From an uncultured Opitutia bacterium (GTDB lineage: Bacteria; Verrucomicrobiota; Verrucomicrobiia; Opitutales; UBA953): a stretch of DNA of 49,762 bases. A program made the position numbers and the translations under genes. The DNA lies in the NCBI GenBank assembly GCA_903850885.1, contig CAINMU010000074.1:1-49762 (forward strand). The letters are read 5' to 3'. How positions within the stretch are numbered: the first letter of the stretch is position 1; the number at the start of each line of letters is the position of its first letter. Positions 8,964 to 17,390 of the stretch are shown piece by piece. The notes below the pieces were generated by a model. It made no database searches. It saw only the letters and a program-made list of their open reading frames with translations, and was not told the DNA's origin.

Positions 8964-10562
8964 CTACCAGAAGACGATATAAAGCGCGGCGACCGCTCCC
9001 ATAAAGAGCACTGAGCCGACGATGAAACCTTGGCCGGGATTAAAGTCTTTGGCCTCCCACTGGAGCGCCTTGGCTTCGTCCTCCTCGTTTTTACAAACCA
9101 GACTGATCACCACCATCAAGACCGCGAGGATGACTGTAACCCAGCCCATGCGATCCATGAAGGGCATCGCAGGCGTGAAGATCTTGAAACCTGCGGAGAG
9201 CGGAATAGTCAATAATGCGACGGTCAGGGCGCCAACGGAGGTCGCCCCGCGCCAGAAGAAACCGAGCAGGAAAATCACCACGACGCCGGGGCTGATAAAG
9301 CCCGTGTATTCCTGGATGAATTGGATTGCCTGATCGAGGCGACTTAATTGCGGAGCGATCACGACGGCGATCAGCATCGCCACCGCGATGGCGATGCGTC
9401 CGACGCTGACCAAGCGCACCTCAGACGCCAAGGGGTTCACGTAGCGCTTGTAAAGATCGAGCGTGAAAATCGTCCCAATGCTATTCGCCTTGCCCGCCAA
9501 CGAAGCCACGATTGCGGCCGTCAAGGCCGCGAAGGACAAACCTTTGAGTCCTGCGGGCAGCAGGCCGATGAGCGCAGCATAACTCTTGTCCGGCTTCACG
9601 GCGCCGCTGGCATCGAGTAATTCCGTAGCGAACTGGCCCTGCTGGTGCAGCACATAGACGGCAATGCCGGGGATGACGACGATGAGCGGCATCAGCAATT
9701 TCAAGCCTGCGGCGAAAAGAATTCCCTTCCGGGCCGTACCCACTTCCGCCCCCAGCGCCCGCTGCGTGATATACTGGTTGCAGCCCCAATAATTCAGGTT
9801 CGCCACCCACATGCCGCCGATGACAACGCTCAACCCCGGCAAATCGCTATAATACTTATGACCTTCGTGTAAGATCATATGGAAGTGCGTCGGCGCCTTC
9901 TCGGTCAGCAATGAAAGGCCAGCCAGCACGCCTTCCTGACCGAATTGCGTCGCGACTAAGCTAAGTGCCAGCCAAGTCGTGGCGAGACCACCGACGACGA
10001 GGACAAAGACCTGGAGCACATCCGTATACCCGATCACCTTCATGCCGCCGAGGGCGATGAAAAGGGCGAAGGCGGCCAGAAAGAAAACGCAGAGATTAAA
10101 CGATAGGCCGGTCATGCCTTCGGCGGTGAGAGCACCGAGGTATAAAATGCTGGTGAGATTCACGAAGACGTAGACCAGCAACCAGAAGACCGCCATAATG
10201 GTAGCGACGAGCTTGCCGTAACGTTGCGTCAGAAACTGCGGCATCGTGAAGATGCGGTTCTTCACGTAGCCTGGCATCATGAAAATCGCGACGATGAGCA
10301 AGGCCGCTCCTCCGCCCCACTCATAGCCGGCAATCGCCAGACCCAGAGCGAAACCCGAGCCCGACATGCCGATGAACTGTTCGGCGGAAATATTAGAGGC
10401 GATGATGGAGGCCCCGATGGCCCACCATGTCAAAGCTCCCTCCGCCAGAAAGAAATCGGCCGATGACACGACATCAGCTCGCTTCTTGCGATAGATCCAA
10501 AATCCGTAAGTCGTCACGACGACGAAATAGGCAAGGAAGACAAGATAGTCGGAGGTATGCAT
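8964..10562 (-). CDS. Sodium:solute symporter, probably Na+/galactose (SSS family)
   Basis: This 532-residue polytopic membrane protein is of the SGLT/vSGLT type. It opens with YLVFLAYFVVVTTYGFWIYRK and has the conserved ADFFLAEGALTWWAIGASIIASNISAEQFIGMSG region of TM1-TM2 (residues ~35-67), the IALGGMKVIGYTDVLQ segment and an RLDQAIQFIQEYTGFISPG stretch, with about 14 predicted spans. vSGLT-type transporters carry galactose or glucose with Na+. The gene starts 12 bases after the galactokinase stop and is surely co-transcribed with it. That context makes galactose the likely substrate (inference). No Leloir-pathway partners (galT, galE, galM) are in the window. Confidence 0.9.
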   Translation of the reverse strand: MHTSDYLVFLAYFVVVTTYGFWIYRKKRADVVSSADFFLAEGALTWWAIGASIIASNISAEQFIGMSGSGFALGLAIAGYEWGGGAALLIVAIFMMPGYVKNRIFTMPQFLTQRYGKLVATIMAVFWLLVYVFVNLTSILYLGALTAEGMTGLSFNLCVFFLAAFALFIALGGMKVIGYTDVLQVFVLVVGGLATTWLALSLVATQFGQEGVLAGLSLLTEKAPTHFHMILHEGHKYYSDLPGLSVVIGGMWVANLNYWGCNQYITQRALGAEVGTARKGILFAAGLKLLMPLIVVIPGIAVYVLHQQGQFATELLDASGAVKPDKSYAALIGLLPAGLKGLSFAALTAAIVASLAGKANSIGTIFTLDLYKRYVNPLASEVRLVSVGRIAIAVAMLIAVVIAPQLSRLDQAIQFIQEYTGFISPGVVVIFLLGFFWRGATSVGALTVALLTIPLSAGFKIFTPAMPFMDRMGWVTVILAVLMVVISLVCKNEEDEAKALQWEAKDFNPGQGFIVGSVLFMGAVAALYIVFW

Positions 10563-10574
10563 GGGGATGACGGT

Positions 10575-11708
10575 CTATTGGGAAATTTTCGTGACCGATG
10601 GTCCGCCCGCCGGCCGGGTGACGAACATCACGGGGTCGATCTTGGTGCGTGCCAGATAAGCTTGGTGGAAAGAAGCGGCGGCGGATTCGAGCTTATCGCT
10701 GGCGACGAGGGCGATGACGCAGCCGCCGAAACCGCCGCCCGTCATCCGGCAGCCATAGACTCCGGGAATACTTCTCGAGATATCGACCAGCGCATCCAGT
10801 TCGGGACAACTAACCTCATAGTCGGCCCGCAGGGATTCGTGACTGGCAAACATCGCCTCGCCGGCGGACTTCCAATCCGCCCGTTCAAGCGCTGCCACAA
10901 AAGTAAGCGTACGGTCATGCTCGCCGGTCACATGACGCACGCGCTTGCGTTCAAGTTCCGGCAAGACGCCGCCGCGCGAAAGCAGATCAGCCGAGGTGAT
11001 ATCCCTTAAGGAACTGACTCCGAGTAAACGCGCCGCATGAGCGCACTGTGCCCGCCGGCGCGCATACTCACCATCGACCAAGGCATGCTTGACGCCGCTA
11101 TTAATCACCAAGACGGAAACCGCCTGGTCATCAATCGGTACGTAACGTACCGATTGATCTCGGCAATCCAGCAACAAAGCATGTCCTGCGCGGGCGAGCG
11201 TCACTGCAAACTGATCCATGATGCCACACGGCACGCCGGCATACTCATGCTCGGCCTGCTGACAAAGCAAGGCCTTCACGGGTAGCGGCAAAGATATTTC
11301 GCCCAGAACCTCCAAGACCGTGGCCGTGGCGACTTCGAGGGCGGCGCTACTGCTCAACCCTCCGCCGGCCGGAAGGTCGGCGGACACCGCGGCATCAAAG
11401 CCGGGAATTTCCCATCCGAGCTTCTGGAAACCAGCGATAACCCCTGCCGGGTAAGCCGCCCAACCGCGAACATCACGACTGATGTCAGAAGAAAGGTCAA
11501 AAGTGACGACCTCAGATTCACGAGCGGAACTCCAGACGGCGAGACGATCAGCCCGAGGCGTGACCCGGATGCTCACATGACGGTCGATCGCCATCGGTAA
11601 AACCAGCCCATCATTATAATCCGTGTGCTCTCCGATAAGGTTGATCCGGCCGGGAGCCGTCACCACGAACCCCTGCGTCACCGCCGAATCAAGGGGAGGA
11701 AAACTCAT
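10575..11708 (-). CDS. galK: Galactokinase
   Basis: This 377-residue GHMP-family kinase phosphorylates galactose at C1 with ATP, the first committed step of the Leloir pathway. The galactokinase signature APGRINLIGEHTDYNDG lies at residues 18-34, the ATP-binding GGGLSSSAAL at ~115, and the C-terminal GHMP motif GCRMTGGGFGGC near 330. Length matches the family. The start at 11708 gives the usual short leader before the signature. The Na+/sugar symporter follows 12 bases downstream, forming an uptake-and-activation pair. The coding sequence contains a 29-bp near-perfect palindrome, listed separately. Confidence 0.95.
   Translation of the reverse strand: MSFPPLDSAVTQGFVVTAPGRINLIGEHTDYNDGLVLPMAIDRHVSIRVTPRADRLAVWSSARESEVVTFDLSSDISRDVRGWAAYPAGVIAGFQKLGWEIPGFDAAVSADLPAGGGLSSSAALEVATATVLEVLGEISLPLPVKALLCQQAEHEYAGVPCGIMDQFAVTLARAGHALLLDCRDQSVRYVPIDDQAVSVLVINSGVKHALVDGEYARRRAQCAHAARLLGVSSLRDITSADLLSRGGVLPELERKRVRHVTGEHDRTLTFVAALERADWKSAGEAMFASHESLRADYEVSCPELDALVDISRSIPGVYGCRMTGGGFGGCVIALVASDKLESAAASFHQAYLARTKIDPVMFVTRPAGGPSVTKISQ
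11130..11158. repeat. 29-bp inverted repeat inside galK
   Basis: Two 14-base arms (ATCAATCGGTACGT and its exact reverse complement) flank a single base. The element lies wholly inside the galK reading frame and codes for residues in the DQSVRYVPIDD segment. Symmetry ends abruptly at both sides. It could be an operator-like site or a transcript hairpin, or chance. Confidence 0.9.
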
Positions 11709-11859
11709 GCAAACGGAATGGCGGGGCGACCAAGCATCTTACGCCCAACCTAAGCCGCGAAAACGACGGAGCAAGACCAGACCCAATCGCCGAGGTTTAG
11801 TTTGCTCACCCTGGTTTATCGGAAATCATCAAATCAAGCCCGCCCCGCCTACCCTAACC

Positions 11860-13152
11860 ATGTACCTCATCCGCTGGTCGCTCACCACCGTCCTACTGAC
11901 GCTTAGCCTTCATGCCTCCTCCGGGCTACCCGCGGGCTGGAGTGAGATCTCGCCCCGAGATGAAATCCGGCCGGCCTTCACCTACGACGAAAAAGCCTCC
12001 ACCTTCTCCATCGTCCATGATGACCGGCAAGGCCTGGATGGTTGGTTCCAGAAAACCTTCCCTGTCACCGGCGGCGACTTCGTAAAGTTTTCAGCCCTTC
12101 GTAAAACACAGGACGTCGAAAACCCGCGCCACAGCGGACTGTCGCGGGTCGTCTGGAAAGATGCGAAAGGCAAAGCCGTCGCCTCCGACACGCTAGGTGC
12201 GAGCGCCGAACCAGAACATCCGATGGACGGCACGACGGATGGCCAAGGCCGCACCATGATTTCAGGCATCTACCGCGTGCCAGCGAAAGCCACGCAGGCG
12301 ACCATCGAACTTCATCTCCAGCACGCGCCGAAGGGACGCGTCGAATGGAGCGAGGTCGTCTTCGAAAAAACCTCGGCTCCCGTCGCCCGCAAAGTACGAC
12401 TCGCGACGGTGCAGTACATTCCGACCGGCAAATCGCCGCGACAGAACTGCGAAGAATACGCCCCGATGATCGCCGAGGCCGCCAAGCAGAAGGCCGACCT
12501 CATCGTGCTCGGAGAAACCGTCCCATACGTCCACACCAAGCTATCCCCGGCCGAATGCGCTGAGTCCATTCCCGGCCCGACGACAGAATATTTCAGCGAC
12601 CTCGCCGCCAAGCTTTCCATTCATATCGCCCTGAGCCTTTACGAGCGCGAAGGCCATCTGGTCTACAATACCGCCGTACTCTTAAGCCCGGAAGGCAAAC
12701 TACTCGGGAAATATCGCAAGGTCTGCCTACCGCACGGTGAAGTCGAGAAAGGCGTGGCGCCCGGTGCAGACTATCCCGTCTTCGACACGAAGTTCGGCAA
12801 AGTCGGCCTGATGGTCTGCTACGACGGCTTCTATCCCGAAGTTGCGCGTTCGCTGACCGCCAACGGCGCCGAGGTCATCGCGTGGCCGGTCTGGGGCTGC
12901 GACCCCCTGCTCGCCCGTGCTCGCGCCTGCGAAAACCGCGTCTTCATCGTCAGCAGCACTTTCAGCGACCCGAAAAGCAATTGGATGATTTCCGCCGTCA
13001 TCGATCGCACCGGCAAGGTCTTAGCCCAAGCCCAGCAGAACGGCGCCATCGTGATTTCCGAAGTCGATCTAGCCGAAGCGAACGTCGGCCCCTATAATCT
13101 CGGGGATTTCCACGCCATCGTCCAGCGACACCGCCCTGAAGCGCAGAAGTAA
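11860..13152 (+). CDS. Secreted jelly-roll/nitrilase-superfamily fusion protein
   Basis: This 430-residue protein has a signal peptide (RWSLTTVLLTLSLHASSG) and an N-terminal domain (~25-170) that looks like a beta-sandwich or carbohydrate-binding fold (WSEVVFEK ends it). A carbon-nitrogen hydrolase domain fills ~178-425. The nitrilase catalytic triad is visible: Glu219 in VLGETVP, Lys287 in KYRKVCLP and Cys320 in LMVCYDGFYPE. The superfamily cleaves nitriles, amides, ureas or carbamoyl groups. A secreted form with a binding domain suggests action on an extracellular amide, but the substrate is unknown. The start at 11860 was preferred over an upstream in-frame start that would overlap galK and bury the signal peptide. 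It is divergent from galK by 151 bases. Confidence 0.87.
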   Translation: MYLIRWSLTTVLLTLSLHASSGLPAGWSEISPRDEIRPAFTYDEKASTFSIVHDDRQGLDGWFQKTFPVTGGDFVKFSALRKTQDVENPRHSGLSRVVWKDAKGKAVASDTLGASAEPEHPMDGTTDGQGRTMISGIYRVPAKATQATIELHLQHAPKGRVEWSEVVFEKTSAPVARKVRLATVQYIPTGKSPRQNCEEYAPMIAEAAKQKADLIVLGETVPYVHTKLSPAECAESIPGPTTEYFSDLAAKLSIHIALSLYEREGHLVYNTAVLLSPEGKLLGKYRKVCLPHGEVEKGVAPGADYPVFDTKFGKVGLMVCYDGFYPEVARSLTANGAEVIAWPVWGCDPLLARARACENRVFIVSSTFSDPKSNWMISAVIDRTGKVLAQAQQNGAIVISEVDLAEANVGPYNLGDFHAIVQRHRPEAQK

Positions 13153-13159
13153 GCCGGGG

Positions 13160-13924
13160 CTAGGCGAGCTTCGTCGAAATCGCATCCCAGAGTGCGATCC
13201 GTGACTCGATGGCGGCGACGGCCGCTTCGGCCGCTTCGGCCCATTTGCGATCGTCGTCACCGCAGAGGAGCTCGACCATACGGAGCGAGATGGCGCCATG
13301 ATGGCCGCCATCGACCTCGATGTGCCGTTCGAGGTAATACCGGAAGGTATCGAGTTTGCCCGGGTATTCGCGACTGAGTCGCGTGACCAGTTCGGTGAAC
13401 ATGTCTGGAATCAAGTCTTCTCGCCCAAAGGTGAAAGCCGCGGCGACCTGGTGCGACCTGCCGTTCACCGCCAGGGCGAAGGTCGCGCCGGAGAAAGCGG
13501 CGGCACCGGACGGAACGCCGGCGGAGACCAGCGCGGCGGCGGTCGAGCCACCCGCGCGGACGGACGCGAGTGCCTTATCCACCGCGGCCGTATCGGAGCC
13601 AGCCTCATGCATCGCCCGCAGATAGAGATCGAAGTGCGCGATCCGCCCGCCGCGCGGATCGACGTCGGATTCCTCGCCGCACACGATCTCGTTGATCAGG
13701 AAGCGGACTTCGGCATCGCCGACTGGGACCCAAGGCACGGTCACGCAAGTCAGGTCGCGCTGCAGGCGCTTCAAGAGCGACATAAAATCCCAGACCGCGA
13801 AGACGTGCGAACACATGAAGACGCGCACGTCATCAAGCGAGGCCATGCGCGCATAGAGCGGATGCGCGAGCAGGCGCTGACGGGCAGGCGCAATGCGGGA
13901 GCGGACGTCATCGAGTCGGGACAT
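13160..13924 (-). CDS. DUF3050 family protein (haem-oxygenase-like fold)
   Basis: This 254-residue cytoplasmic protein matches the DUF3050 pattern: LLAHPLYARMASLDDVRVFM at the N-terminus, then HVFAVWDFMSLLKRLQ, FLINEIVCGEESDVDPRG, and a C-terminal YYLERHIEVDGGHHGAIS. The spaced His and Glu residues (SHVFAVWDF, GEESD, RHIEVDGGHH) resemble the metal-binding set of haem-oxygenase-like di-iron oxygenases and oxidases, so a metal-dependent oxidative role is plausible but unproven. The gene stands alone, convergent with the nitrilase-fusion gene with only a 7-base gap. Confidence 0.82.
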   Translation of the reverse strand: MSRLDDVRSRIAPARQRLLAHPLYARMASLDDVRVFMCSHVFAVWDFMSLLKRLQRDLTCVTVPWVPVGDAEVRFLINEIVCGEESDVDPRGGRIAHFDLYLRAMHEAGSDTAAVDKALASVRAGGSTAAALVSAGVPSGAAAFSGATFALAVNGRSHQVAAAFTFGREDLIPDMFTELVTRLSREYPGKLDTFRYYLERHIEVDGGHHGAISLRMVELLCGDDDRKWAEAAEAAVAAIESRIALWDAISTKLA

Positions 13925-14114
13925 ACAATCGAACTTAACAGATTCTACATAAAAGCAAGCAGGGGCGACATCCCGATTTTATCCTTCTATGGCGCCATCA
14001 CCGCCTATAAATCGTTCGAAGAACTTAGTCGTCCCCCACGCCATCATCCCAGACCGTAGACGGAACTGTAACATAAGACTTTATTATGCTGAGAACGGAA
14101 CTTAACTCATCGCC

Positions 14115-14819
14115 ATGACCCGCCTCCTTGCCCTGCTCTGCCTGACCGCCATCGCCCTGCCTGCCGAAGATTTCGGCAAGCTTATCTTCTCCGACGATTT
14201 TCAGCGCGCCGAATCTCAAGAAACGAAAGATGAACCCGGCAACGGCTGGGGCACGAATAGCGCCGGTCGCGCCAAGAACAACAAGCAGGTCGACCTCCGC
14301 AACGGGGCGATGTATATCTATATTCATAAAGAGGCCAACCACGCCGTCTCCGTCACCCACCCCGCTGTCTTCACCGACGGTACCGTCGCCATGCGCTTCA
14401 TGCTCGAAGACGCCAAGGACAGCCTCGGCCTCGATTTCGCTGACATGGAATGCAAGACCGTGCACGCCGGCCATCTTTTCAAGGCCACCTTCGGTGCCAA
14501 GAGCGTGGCTCTGGCCGACCTCAAGACCGGCAACATGGATCTGAAGATCCAGGAAGCCCGCCTCGCCAAGACCTTGACGAAAGAACAGACCGCCGCCCTG
14601 AAGGAAAAAGAAAAGTCCTTCCATTGGCCGATCGAGATCGGCAAGTGGCACGAATTGACCGTCAAGGTCGAAGGCGCTGAGATTTCGGCGACCGTCGACG
14701 GAAAATCCGTCGGGAGCCTGAAATCCGCTGGCATCGCGCACCCGACCAAACAGATGCTTCGCTTATCCGTACCGCGCAATGCGGTCGTGGACGACGTGAA
14801 GATCTGGTGCAAAAAATAA
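14115..14819 (+). CDS. Secreted jelly-roll (DUF1080/LamG-like) protein
   Basis: This 234-residue protein has a signal peptide (MTRLLALLCLTAIALPA, cleavage before EDF). The mature part begins KLIFSDDFQRAES, typical of secreted concanavalin A-like or DUF1080-like jelly-roll domains in Verrucomicrobia and Planctomycetes, and ends with WHELTVKVEGAEISATVDGK and a final VVDDVKIW strand. A central charged segment (LAKTLTKEQTAALKEKEK, ~160) is probably an inserted helix. No catalytic motif was recognised, so binding of a carbohydrate or surface role is only a guess. It is a single gene facing the desaturase gene. Confidence 0.75.
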   Translation: MTRLLALLCLTAIALPAEDFGKLIFSDDFQRAESQETKDEPGNGWGTNSAGRAKNNKQVDLRNGAMYIYIHKEANHAVSVTHPAVFTDGTVAMRFMLEDAKDSLGLDFADMECKTVHAGHLFKATFGAKSVALADLKTGNMDLKIQEARLAKTLTKEQTAALKEKEKSFHWPIEIGKWHELTVKVEGAEISATVDGKSVGSLKSAGIAHPTKQMLRLSVPRNAVVDDVKIWCKK

Positions 14820-14828
14820 GGCGAGTCG

Positions 14829-15629
14829 TCAGCCACGGCGCCCGGTGACTTCGCGAAACTTCGCCTCGTAGTCCTTATGGTTCGTGCCCATGAGCCGGTC
14901 CCAAATATTAAAGTAGAGGCTATAGTTCCCGCGGAAAACCTCGTGATGTTGGATATGGTTGGTGGGCGTGTTCAAGAACTTGCCCAACCATGAATCCATT
15001 AGCCAACGCGGGTGATATTCGTACCCCGTGTGGCCCAGCACATTGAAAGCCAATTGCCAGAACATGAAGAGCCCGAAGGCCGCGGGGTGGATCGGCATCA
15101 CCAAAATCACCAACGGAAAGATGCCGGCCTGTACGGCGGCTTCGAGCGGGCTGAAACAATAGGCCGCCCACGGACTGGGATTAACGCTTTCGTGATGGAT
15201 GCGATGAAACCAACGGAAGAGACGCGGGTGATGCATCAGACGATGCGTCCAATAAAAATAGGCGTCGTGGATGAAAATCGCCAAGAGGATGCTAGCCCAG
15301 AACCATAGCGCACCGTGCGCATCGATCTTGAAATACATCTGCGTCCAACCCTGCTTTGTCATCCAAAGTGAGCTGGCTCCCACCAGCCCGTAAATCAATA
15401 CCGTTAGGAGAGACCAGCCCATTTCCCGCCGGACATCCGCGCTCGTCGGATAAGTCGGGATGATTTTCCGCCGTGCCCACTGGCGCTTGAACCAGACGTA
15501 ACCGAGCAACCAAGCCACGGCGGCGAAGAGAAAGTATTTCACCAGATCGGTGACGGCGATGCCGAAGACTACGATCGGGAAATCCGATAATAAGAAAGGT
15601 AACTTTATTTCGGCGAACAATATCATCAC
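14829..15629 (-). CDS. Sterol desaturase / fatty acid hydroxylase family protein
   Basis: This 266-residue membrane enzyme has the histidine motifs of the ERG3/SUR2-like superfamily: HDAYFYWTHRLMHH, then HRIHHES, HTGYEYHP and HIQHHEVFRGNYS. These bind a di-iron centre used for O2-dependent hydroxylation or desaturation of lipids. Four hydrophobic spans surround the His clusters. The frame opens with GTG at 15629, giving a GTGA overlap with the trmL stop; an ATG one codon later (15626) is equally possible. Lack of a ribosome-binding site points to translational coupling with trmL. The lipid substrate is not predictable from sequence. Confidence 0.88.
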   Translation of the reverse strand: MMILFAEIKLPFLLSDFPIVVFGIAVTDLVKYFLFAAVAWLLGYVWFKRQWARRKIIPTYPTSADVRREMGWSLLTVLIYGLVGASSLWMTKQGWTQMYFKIDAHGALWFWASILLAIFIHDAYFYWTHRLMHHPRLFRWFHRIHHESVNPSPWAAYCFSPLEAAVQAGIFPLVILVMPIHPAAFGLFMFWQLAFNVLGHTGYEYHPRWLMDSWLGKFLNTPTNHIQHHEVFRGNYSLYFNIWDRLMGTNHKDYEAKFREVTGRRG

Positions 15630-16102
15630 TGGGGGCTGTGCTTGATTTGACGCAAAGCCTCATAGGTCGCAATCCCGCAGGCGGTCGAGAGGTTGAGCGA
15701 ACGGGTCTTGTCGTTGAAATGCGGAATCTTCACTTCGCGCTCCGACCCAAACCACGCATGAATCTCCTCGGGTGTACCCGAGCCTTCATTGCCGAAAACG
15801 AGCCCATCACCTTCCTGGAATTGCGCATCCCAGAGGCCGCGCGTCGTCTTGGTCGTGAAGAGCCAGAGACGCTCCGGACGGCCAGGCGAGGCCAGAAAAG
15901 CTTCCCAGTTATCGTGGTGGCGGACATCAAGCTCGTGCCAGTAATCCATGCCTGCCCGGCGGAGCTTCGCGTCGTCGATTTTGAAGCCCAGCGGGTGAAC
16001 GAGGTGCAGCACGCAACCGGTGACGGCGCACATGCGACCGACATTACCCGTGTTAGGCGGGATCTCCGGACGGAGCAGGACGAGATGCAGGGGCGGCTTC
16101 AC
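15626..16102 (-). CDS. trmL: tRNA (cytidine(34)-2'-O)-methyltransferase TrmL
   Basis: This 158-residue SPOUT methyltransferase 2'-O-methylates the wobble base of tRNA-Leu isoacceptors in characterised members. Family motifs are LVLLRPEIPPNTGNVGRMCA at the N-terminus (residues ~7-26), LVFGNEGSGTPEE in the middle and the knot-forming C-terminal segment SLNLSTACGIATYEALRQI. Length matches the short TrmL form without an RNA-binding extension. The start overlaps the smpB stop by 4 bases (ATGA), and the stop overlaps the desaturase start, giving a three-gene coupled unit. Confidence 0.92.
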   Translation of the reverse strand: MKPPLHLVLLRPEIPPNTGNVGRMCAVTGCVLHLVHPLGFKIDDAKLRRAGMDYWHELDVRHHDNWEAFLASPGRPERLWLFTTKTTRGLWDAQFQEGDGLVFGNEGSGTPEEIHAWFGSEREVKIPHFNDKTRSLNLSTACGIATYEALRQIKHSPQ

Positions 16103-16566
16103 CGGCGGCGGCTCATCGCGCGCGAGATCTCGCGCTTGGATTCACGTTCCTTGATGTCCTGCCGCTTATCGTGCTGCTTCTTGCCCTTGCCGACCGCGAG
16201 CAGGCATTTGGCCAAACCGTGCTTGAAATAAATTTTAAGCGGGACAATCGCATGGCCGCCAGACTGGATTTCAGCCACAATCTTATCGACCTCGGACTTC
16301 TTGAGAAGCAGGGGCCGCGTCCGGTAGGTGTCATGGTTATTGTGACTCCCGAAATCATATTCCGCGATATGCGCGTGGTAGAGCATCACACCCTTGGGAC
16401 TGATCTTGATGAAAGCGTCGGCGATATTAGCCCGACCGGCCCGCAAGGCCTTCACCTCGGTGCCCAACAAAATCATGCCGGCTTCGTAGGTCTGGCCAAT
16501 GAAGTAATCCCGCCCAGCCTTAGGATTGCTGACTTCGGGAAGAGTATGCTCTCGGCGGGCGGCCAT
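16099..16566 (-). CDS. smpB: SsrA-binding protein SmpB
   Basis: This 155-residue tmRNA-binding protein is needed for trans-translation rescue of stalled ribosomes. It shows the OB-fold signature (NPKAGRDYFIGQTYEAGM, LLGTEVKALRAGRANIADAF, and YDFGSHNNHDTYRTRPLLL) and a basic C-terminal tail (KQHDKRQDIKERESKREISR) that enters the ribosomal decoding centre. Length is normal. The gene is followed by trmL with a 4-base overlap. The tmRNA gene itself (ssrA) was not found in the window. Confidence 0.95.
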   Translation of the reverse strand: MAARREHTLPEVSNPKAGRDYFIGQTYEAGMILLGTEVKALRAGRANIADAFIKISPKGVMLYHAHIAEYDFGSHNNHDTYRTRPLLLKKSEVDKIVAEIQSGGHAIVPLKIYFKHGLAKCLLAVGKGKKQHDKRQDIKERESKREISRAMSRRR

Positions 16567-16617
16567 CGGAAACGAAAAGACTACGCGCCGGAAAAACCGG
16601 CTGGAGCGGACCGGCGC

Positions 16618-16863
16618 TTAGGTAGGCAAGCGATCTTCGGGACGGAACTCCCAAGTGATGCGGCCTTCGATGATTTCGCGCAATGCCACGTCTTCCGGTG
16701 AGAGTTTTTCGAAAACGTCACCCAAGAGGTGATTGAACTTAGGAGGGGTGACGGAATAGTCAGCCGTCGCCCGGAGCTGCTTCACGCGCTTGGAGACGAC
16801 ATTGATCAGAATGTTTGCATCTGGGATGACTTTACGGGCTTCCTGGAGGTATTCGTCGCGCAT
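16618..16863 (-). CDS. rpoZ: RNA polymerase omega subunit
   Basis: This 81-residue protein resembles the small omega subunit that helps assemble RNA polymerase: it has DANILINVVSKRVKQL at ~15-30, matching the omega motif in which the chain wraps the beta-prime tail, and a later VALREIIEGRITWE segment. The call rests on length and this motif, because omega sequences diverge strongly. The gene lies 51 bases upstream of smpB on the same strand. Its leader contains a hairpin (GGTTCCC paired with GGGAAACC, one bulge) only a few bases before the ATG. Confidence 0.8.
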   Translation of the reverse strand: MRDEYLQEARKVIPDANILINVVSKRVKQLRATADYSVTPPKFNHLLGDVFEKLSPEDVALREIIEGRITWEFRPEDRLPT

Positions 16864-16982
16864 GGTGGTTTCCCGACTAGGGAACCACTGAACCTAGGGC
16901 AGCACCCCCCTCTGGCAAGCGATTTTTGGGGGCAAAATTGCCTTTGCCCTCCCCTTTAACCGCCAATAACTCTCCTTAGCGC

Positions 16983-17384
16983 ATGCAAAACCCGAAGCCT
17001 TACGGCCAAACTATGAAATCAAAGGGGGGCCTATTTCGTCTGATCAACGCCCTTCGTTACACCTGGGACGGACTTCGAGCAGCGGCCAAGCACGAGGAGG
17101 CCTTCAAGCAGGAGCTCATGATTGTCATCCCCTTGTCAGTCCTCGCGTGGCTCATCCCTGGCATCAGCCTGCTCGAGCACGCCCTCCTCTTTTCGGTCCT
17201 ACAACTCATCCTCATCGTCGAGCTCATCAACTCGGCCATCGAAGCGAATACGGATCATATCTCACTTGAGCGCCACCCTTTGGCCAAACGCGCCAAAGAC
17301 ATGGGCAGTGCCGCTGTCTTCCTGACAATCGTGATCGCCGTGGCCATCTGGGGCGCTGTCCTCTGGCACCGTTTTGCCAACTAA
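16983..17384 (+). CDS. dgkA: Diacylglycerol kinase DgkA
   Basis: This 133-residue integral membrane kinase phosphorylates diacylglycerol to phosphatidic acid for phospholipid recycling. Family features are NALRYTWDGLRAAAKHEEAF near the N-terminus, three membrane spans and the signature ELINSAIEANTDHI followed by AKRAKDMGSAAV, which carries the catalytic Glu and ATP-binding residues. Two ATG codons are possible. The second (17013, MKSKGGLF) aligns best with the length of known DgkA, while the first adds ten residues. The gene is divergent from rpoZ. Confidence 0.9.
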   Translation: MQNPKPYGQTMKSKGGLFRLINALRYTWDGLRAAAKHEEAFKQELMIVIPLSVLAWLIPGISLLEHALLFSVLQLILIVELINSAIEANTDHISLERHPLAKRAKDMGSAAVFLTIVIAVAIWGAVLWHRFAN

Positions 17385-17390
17385 ATAACT

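Noticed and set aside
16928-16951. Hairpin in the rpoZ-dgkA intergenic region
   Set aside because: A 9-bp stem exists, but no T-run follows on either strand and both genes point away from it, so it is not a terminator.
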